Source: Saprospirales bacterium | GTDB taxonomy: Bacteria; Bacteroidota; Bacteroidia; Chitinophagales; UBA8649 | Assembly (NCBI GenBank): GCA_002708985.1 | Contig: PAPS01000005.1 | Coordinates: forward strand, 19,891 to 75,751 | Direction: 5' to 3' | DNA length: 55,861 nt | Shown: piece by piece, positions 52,401 through 55,861 of the stretch | How the letters are laid out: each line of letters starts with the position of its first letter | Numbering within the stretch: the first letter of the stretch is position 1 | Program-made: the position numbers and the translations under genes | The notes under the pieces: generated by a model | Told to the model about the DNA's origin: nothing | What the model saw: only the letters and a program-made list of their open reading frames with translations | Database searches by the model: none

Positions 52401-53418
52401 CAAGCACGGTGGTATTGGTATAGCCTGCATTGCAACCATTGCTATACGAGGAGTTAAAGACTAGAACATTGCTATCGAGATGGTAGTCCAAGGTCCCACC
52501 CATATTGGCATTATATTGTCTTACATATAAAAAGCTACCCGGAGCCATTCCGCGCATTGTAGGATCTAGATTTCCTGCACCTCCTGCAATTCCTGCTACC
52601 ATATCGCCATGGTCTCCATTTAAATCATTGGCTACCGTAGCTTGTGCATTCCTTCCCTTAAAATCGATATGTGGACCGGCGAATCCGTCATCATTAACCG
52701 CTTGACTAACGCCAGTTCCGTCATAGGAACGACCGCCATAATTTTCATTGTCAATAGCATTTGAACGGTGAAGATTTCGTCCCTCATCAGATTCTGGCCT
52801 TCCAGGTTCAGATTGCAGGTCAATAGAGCGCAGCGATTGAATAGAGAGTAAATTATTCAATGCCTTTTGAGGAATTCTTACAGTCAGTAAGGAACTATGC
52901 GCAATGATTTCCTCTATTCGTCCTCCTATTTTTTGAATTTGATCAGTGGCAGACAAGAGGTTGGCGTGAGCATAGGTGCGCACTGAGAGCTTGATATCAT
53001 CACCCTCAAGGGCCCAAGCAGGGTAGGGCGTCGACCAAATTCTTTGGTGTTCTTTATGCTCACTTGTAATGGGCGTAATCGCTTCGACAGAATAGTTGAG
53101 TAAGGATGAAGGAGATAGATGGGATGGAATTGCAGCGAGATAGGTATTAGTTTTTACGTATTCCTGTAAAATAATGCCTGCATCTCCTACGGAATCTAAG
53201 GTAGATTGGTCAGGAATAGACTGGAATGTAAGCCACCCCATTTTGTACCCTTCGACCTCTTCTAGCTTAAAGTCTTGCCACTGACTGTTTTCGTTAATAT
53301 TGGGATAAACAGTGAGTGTATAATGAGAAAAATAGACAGAATGTTGCGCCCAACCTACACTACTTAGAAAGACGAATAAAACGGTGCCTACTAAGCATAA
53401 AGGAAGGATACGCTGCAT
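49477..53418 (-). CDS. Secreted subtilisin-like (S8) protease, T9SS-exported, multidomain
   Basis: The 1313-residue protein has a signal peptide (1-24) and a propeptide-like region (about 25-205). The S8 catalytic domain has Asp243 (AVNDDGF), His270 (NGDHGDMVAGI), oxyanion Asn358 (FSAGNSNGD) and Ser438 (GGGTSAAAP). Beta domains follow (about 515-900), including a DUF-like PNTNVRIHWDA FN3 unit, then a ~135-residue module (about 1005-1140) shared with the Kelch protein at 27027. A PKD domain (EWDFGDGGSSTDASPSHTYY) and a T9SS type A sorting domain (VYPNPGNDIITLYI to the end) complete it. Its substrate is unknown. Confidence 0.92.
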   Translation of the reverse strand: MQRILPLCLVGTVLFVFLSSVGWAQHSVYFSHYTLTVYPNINENSQWQDFKLEEVEGYKMGWLTFQSIPDQSTLDSVGDAGIILQEYVKTNTYLAAIPSHLSPSSLLNYSVEAITPITSEHKEHQRIWSTPYPAWALEGDDIKLSVRTYAHANLLSATDQIQKIGGRIEEIIAHSSLLTVRIPQKALNNLLSIQSLRSIDLQSEPGRPESDEGRNLHRSNAIDNENYGGRSYDGTGVSQAVNDDGFAGPHIDFKGRNAQATVANDLNGDHGDMVAGIAGGAGNLDPTMRGMAPGSFLYVRQYNANMGGTLDYHLDSNVLVFNSSYSNGCNAGYTNTTVLVDQEIYDNPTLMQVFSAGNSNGDDCGYGAGNQWGNITGGHKVGKNVIATANLGENDNIQASSSRGPASDGRIKPDISAHGNYQTSTDPNNTYASGGGTSAAAPGIAGCFTQLQHVYKTLNNGSDGPSALLKAVLLNTANDLGNDGPDFIHGWGKVNALKATVALEEGRYLSNSVSQGTNNTHTINVPAGTSRLKVMVYWADPEGSTSAAQALVNNLDATMTDGSNVFFPWLLDTTANAASLNQPASRGVDNLNNVEQIAIDNPNASSYTLTVSGNTIPFGSAQYWVTWEYISDTPVVIFPMGGEGLEPNTNVRIHWDAWNATDNFLVEYSLDGGNTWSPISTVLGSLRILTWTTPNVQSGQARIRITQNGLSGMSAENFSLMRRPENVRVDRICQDDNQLILAWDPVEEAFNYDIFLLGSQYMDSIGSTTDTLFNVTVSDLSEEQWLAVRANGINGMRSNRTIAIPFEGLGSGGQNSCVLSCKSDIDAGVQAITSSLPDGDLCNQNVAQGLDILVENLGDIDLGFVEVNFQVNDGPIVSEFLSATLPSRSSLAHSFGSILFIDRPGSNTLKIWTSTNGDSTQCNDTLYRTINLAKADLPDNTTQQGCLGKPAVLTFDNLLGEVTWFNNGNPVGQGPTFTTPNLTFQRFYQAQQTIPSSPLQAGPSGTDFGGGGYHGSNSFFPALEFDADTNFIIKSVLVDADGAGDRTIEIRQGISNGNAIYSETFSLIDGPQRIELDAAISGPGTYFIGGNDLELYRNNSGTDYPYITEGVVTITRSTATTDPDAYYYYFYDWEIALGPCVGNLVNVFAEPVGLSITASGTENNIDFSASTTNSSLNDEWEWDFGDGGSSTDASPSHTYYNVGDYTVRVTANEGCSRDTVITITTISNIEDPEVAMMIQVYPNPGNDIITLYIESLENYSIKVFSADGKRIQHMDGHAGNRKNLLNTSTWSQGIYWIYIESNEFNHTLPLIIE

Positions 53419-53437
53419 AAAAAGTTATTCTAGGATT

Positions 53438-54616
53438 TTATTTGAAGGCGTTTTCACCCGTAATATCTAGTCCAGTAATCAATAAGTGAATGTCATGAGT
53501 ACCTTCATAGGTAATTACCGATTCGAGGTTCATTAAGTGTCGCATGATGGGGTATTCTCCTGTAATACCCATACCCCCTAAAATTTGCCGGGCTTCTCTA
53601 GCTACTTCAAGAGCCATCATACAGTTGTTTCGCTTGCACATAGAAATTTGTGCAGGACTCGCTTTTCCTTCATTTTTAAGGCTTCCGCACCGCCACACAA
53701 GGAGTTGAGATTTGGCAATCTCAGTAATCATTTCAGCGAGCTTCTTTTGTTGCAGCTGAAAACCTGCAATCGGTCTTCCAAACTGAATGCGTTCTTTGGC
53801 ATAACGCAGAGCAGTGTCATAGCAGTCAAGTGCTGCACCTATTGTTCCCCATGCAATACCATAGCGTGCAGAGGATAGACAGGATAAGGGGCCTTTAAGT
53901 CCCAGTACTCCAGGAAGAATATTAGCTTTTGGTACACGCACGTTATCAAAAACAAGTTCACCAGTAATTGAAGCACGAAGACTCCATTTATTATCGATTT
54001 TGGGTGCTGAAAAGCCCTCCATGTCCTTCTCGACAATCAATCCTTGAATTTTCCCTTCAGGATTTTTTGCCCAAACAATGGCTACATCAGCTAAAGGAGA
54101 GTTAGAAATCCAGGTCTTAGCTCCATTTAAAATGACGTCATCGCCGTCTTCTGTAAACTTTGTTTCCATTCCGCCAGGATTGGACCCGTGGTCTGGTTCC
54201 GTTAGTCCGAAGCAGCCAAATAGCTCACCTTTAGCTAATTTTGGGAGATATTTTTCTCGTTGTTCTTCAGATCCAAATTTCCAAATTGGATACATGACTA
54301 ATGACCCTTGAACAGAGGCTGTAGAGCGCAATCCAGAGTCGCAGCGTTCAAGTTCCTGCATGATGATGCCATAGGCAATCTCATCCATGCCTCCCCCTCC
54401 ATACTTCTCTGGGATATTAGGACCAAAGGCTCCGATTTCGCCTAGTTCTTTGACTACCCATTCTGGAAATTCAGAGCGTTGGGCATAGTCATTAATTACA
54501 GGGCTCATGCGTTTTTTTACCCAATCACGAATCGATTCACGAATTATTTTGTGCTCCTCGGTGAGTAAATCATCTACATTAAAGTAATCGTGATGAGTGT
54601 ATAAGTCTTGGTACAT
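53438..54616 (-). CDS. Acyl-CoA dehydrogenase, glutaryl-CoA-dehydrogenase-like
   Basis: The 392-residue flavoprotein has all three acyl-CoA dehydrogenase regions: the N-terminal helices (RSEFPEWVVKELGEIGAFGP), the FAD-binding FGCFGLTEPDHGSNPGGM segment near residues 135-152, and the C-terminal helical domain with RIQFGRPIAGFQLQQKKLAEM and the catalytic Glu in ITYEGTHDIHLL. The sequence features, notably TASVQGSLVMYPIWKFGSEEQ and the GMGITGEYPIMRHLMNLE stretch, resemble glutaryl-CoA dehydrogenase, but specificity cannot be fixed here. It lies 19 bases upstream of the subtilase on the same strand. Confidence 0.9.
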   Translation of the reverse strand: MYQDLYTHHDYFNVDDLLTEEHKIIRESIRDWVKKRMSPVINDYAQRSEFPEWVVKELGEIGAFGPNIPEKYGGGGMDEIAYGIIMQELERCDSGLRSTASVQGSLVMYPIWKFGSEEQREKYLPKLAKGELFGCFGLTEPDHGSNPGGMETKFTEDGDDVILNGAKTWISNSPLADVAIVWAKNPEGKIQGLIVEKDMEGFSAPKIDNKWSLRASITGELVFDNVRVPKANILPGVLGLKGPLSCLSSARYGIAWGTIGAALDCYDTALRYAKERIQFGRPIAGFQLQQKKLAEMITEIAKSQLLVWRCGSLKNEGKASPAQISMCKRNNCMMALEVAREARQILGGMGITGEYPIMRHLMNLESVITYEGTHDIHLLITGLDITGENAFK

Positions 54617-55062
54617 AGGGTTACAATTAATACAATATTACCACAGTTCTGAAATTTTTAACTAAAACACATGTCATGTTCTAATTTTTTTTGATGAACG
54701 AAAAGGAAAATCGAGTAGGACACAAATAAAACTTAATAAATCAATTGGCAATCAAAGTCAGTTTTTGCGTCTGTTGTCTATAAAAAAAGAATTTATTTTT
54801 CTACATAAAACGTTCATTATATACACTTTATATTGATACTAAAAATTATCATGCTTATCAAGGTTTGCATGTTAATAAATTGTTAAGTACCTTTCGCACG
54901 CTAATTGACCGAACCAAAAATTAATTGCATCCGAAGGAGAAATTTAAATTTCTATGACATTTTAGTCCCTTCTTCTCAACTAATTTTCCTTTCAATTATC
55001 ACAATTGAGATTAACTATTAATCAAAACCGAAACAAAAATTTTTTTCTGTAAATCACCAAAC
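54617..55062. other. AT-rich intergenic region with long leader
   Basis: These 446 bases separate the acyl-CoA dehydrogenase start from the divergent CUB/FN3 protein start. I see no gene. The region is strongly AT-rich and carries a candidate promoter (54865-54895), which would leave an untranslated leader of about 160 bases before the ATG at 55063. No known riboswitch fold was recognised. Confidence 0.5.
54865..54895 (+). promoter_or_regulatory. Candidate Bacteroidota promoter for the CUB/FN3 protein
   Basis: TTG (54865-54867), 20 bases, then TACCTTTC (54888-54895), which differs from TAnnTTTG only at the last base. Spacing is within the normal range. In such AT-rich DNA a chance match is possible. 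Confidence 0.4.
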
Positions 55063-55861
55063 ATGAATCGATTATCACTCTTTTTAAAAATTACGGCAGT
55101 TATTTTCTTGACATTTTTCCTAGGAAATTCAAATATAATTGCTCAAGCAACCGTCTGTCCAACTACTTCTTCGTATACCTATGGTACTAATGAGGACGCG
55201 TCTGATGCCATTGACTTTGTTGTTGCAAATCCAACCGATTTGATTTCTATGGATTTCACTAGCGGGTCTACTGAATCATGTTGCGACCAATGGTTTATTA
55301 CTGATGGTGCTGGAGGTACTGGTAATGAAATAGCCTCAGGTTATGGAGCGATATCAACTACTACAACATATACTTCTACAACGGGTACGATATCGTTCTA
55401 TGTTGAGTCTGATTACAGTGTGAATGGTACGACGTTTAACTTTTCAGTTAGCTGTTCTTCTCCTGCAGCGTGTGCAACTCCAACAACTCCTATTATTTCA
55501 GGTATTACTGGGTCCACAGTGGACTACACATTTACAGATAATGCGTCTGCAACACAATGGCAGATTGCTTGGGGTACAACCGGTTTTGATCCAACAACAG
55601 CCACGTTAGATGCTACGAATAGTTCAATTGAGACTTCGACAACCACGGGTATTAGTGGTCTTGTTTCAGGAACGGATTATGAGGTTTATGTGCGTGCAAT
55701 TTGTGGTGCTGGTGATACTTCAAATTGGAGTGCTGTAACGTTATTCAGAACAGTTGCAGGCTGTGGTTATTCAGGAACGTATACCTATGGAAACTCTTAC
55801 GGACCATCGGATGCCATTGACTTTGTTGCTGATAATGCTGGAGACTGGATTTCTTTAGATT
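55063..55861 (+). CDS. Large secreted CUB-like/FN3 repeat protein (3' end cut by window)
   Basis: The frame opens at ATG 55063 and is still open at the last base, giving 266 visible residues. It starts with a signal peptide (about 1-28, ending NIIAQ). A CUB-like unit follows (SYTYGTNEDASDAIDFVVAN, then ESCCDQWFITDGAGGTGN), then a fibronectin type III unit (about 135-230; QWQIAWGTTGFDP, YEVYVRAICGAGDTSNWS), then the start of a second CUB-like unit (TYTYGNSYGPSDAIDFVADN). The two CUB-like starts are clear repeats. It is probably a long T9SS-exported surface protein. Confidence 0.85.
   Translation, partial: MNRLSLFLKITAVIFLTFFLGNSNIIAQATVCPTTSSYTYGTNEDASDAIDFVVANPTDLISMDFTSGSTESCCDQWFITDGAGGTGNEIASGYGAISTTTTYTSTTGTISFYVESDYSVNGTTFNFSVSCSSPAACATPTTPIISGITGSTVDYTFTDNASATQWQIAWGTTGFDPTTATLDATNSSIETSTTTGISGLVSGTDYEVYVRAICGAGDTSNWSAVTLFRTVAGCGYSGTYTYGNSYGPSDAIDFVADNAGDWISLD

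Noticed and set aside
49702-52705. Several open frames of 60-125 codons on the plus strand opposite the subtilase
   Set aside because: They have no recognisable domains and lie wholly within the coding region of a well-supported protease.
1-55861. CRISPR arrays, rRNA genes, insertion sequences with transposases, and prophage structural genes
   Set aside because: No repeat-spacer pattern, rRNA sequence, transposase or phage structural gene was seen.

Overview
The window comes from a Bacteroidota chromosome. The evidence is the gene order (hemF-hemB-hemL; folP-cdaA divergent from a DUF1599 gene; DUF1573-yajC-coaE), several secreted proteins with PKD, Kelch, CUB-like or FN3 modules and type IX secretion (T9SS) style C-termini, many lipoproteins, and a promoter upstream of rplU that matches the Bacteroidota TTG-N19-TAnnTTTG pattern exactly. 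The class or genus cannot be fixed from sequence alone.

Layout. 1-3150 holds the 3' end of a haem operon (hemF fragment, hemB, hemL), followed by a SIMPL-domain protein. 3929-9312 (minus) holds a secreted esterase-like PKD protein, YchF and a two-gene iron-sulfur module resembling heterodisulfide reductase. 9423-16662 is housekeeping: a PyrR-like phosphoribosyltransferase, aroK, a DoxX-type membrane protein with a lipoprotein, DUF1599, folP, the c-di-AMP synthase cdaA, purK and coaE. 16712-18706 holds yajC, a DUF1573 lipoprotein and alkaline phosphatase. 18861-22558 holds a small secreted protein, a photolyase/cryptochrome with a divergent SDR, and a DUF1643 protein. 22551-27002 is a tight three-gene locus: a phosphatase-like/OmpA protein, a CotH-kinase-like protein and a DUF4956 membrane protein. 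27027-30952 holds envelope and secreted proteins, including Kelch and YARHG proteins.

31000-34363 is a small integrated element. It is bounded by a perfect 62-bp direct repeat made of the 3' part of a CAT-anticodon tRNA. It carries an apparent in-frame fusion of an integrase N-terminus to a DUF3987 C-terminus, plus one large lipoprotein-like cargo gene. It has no complete integrase and looks like an immobilised remnant.

34465-39591 holds an M48 protease, rplU, an rpmA with a C-terminal helix-hairpin-helix extension, ruvX, and a metal-export group (ArsP_2/manganese-type transporter, CDF transporter, 46-residue Cys-rich microprotein), closed by a terminator and tRNA-Pro. 39799-49332 is mainly housekeeping: nadC, gpmI, a duplicated-domain lipoprotein, rsmG, an ECF sigma factor, a glycosyltransferase, tgt, an LptF/G permease and dnaB. 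49477-55861 holds a large T9SS subtilase, an acyl-CoA dehydrogenase and the start of a CUB/FN3 surface protein cut by the window edge.

The least explained parts are the tRNA-bounded element and the phosphatase-like/OmpA-CotH-DUF4956 locus. Both sit among otherwise conventional genes.
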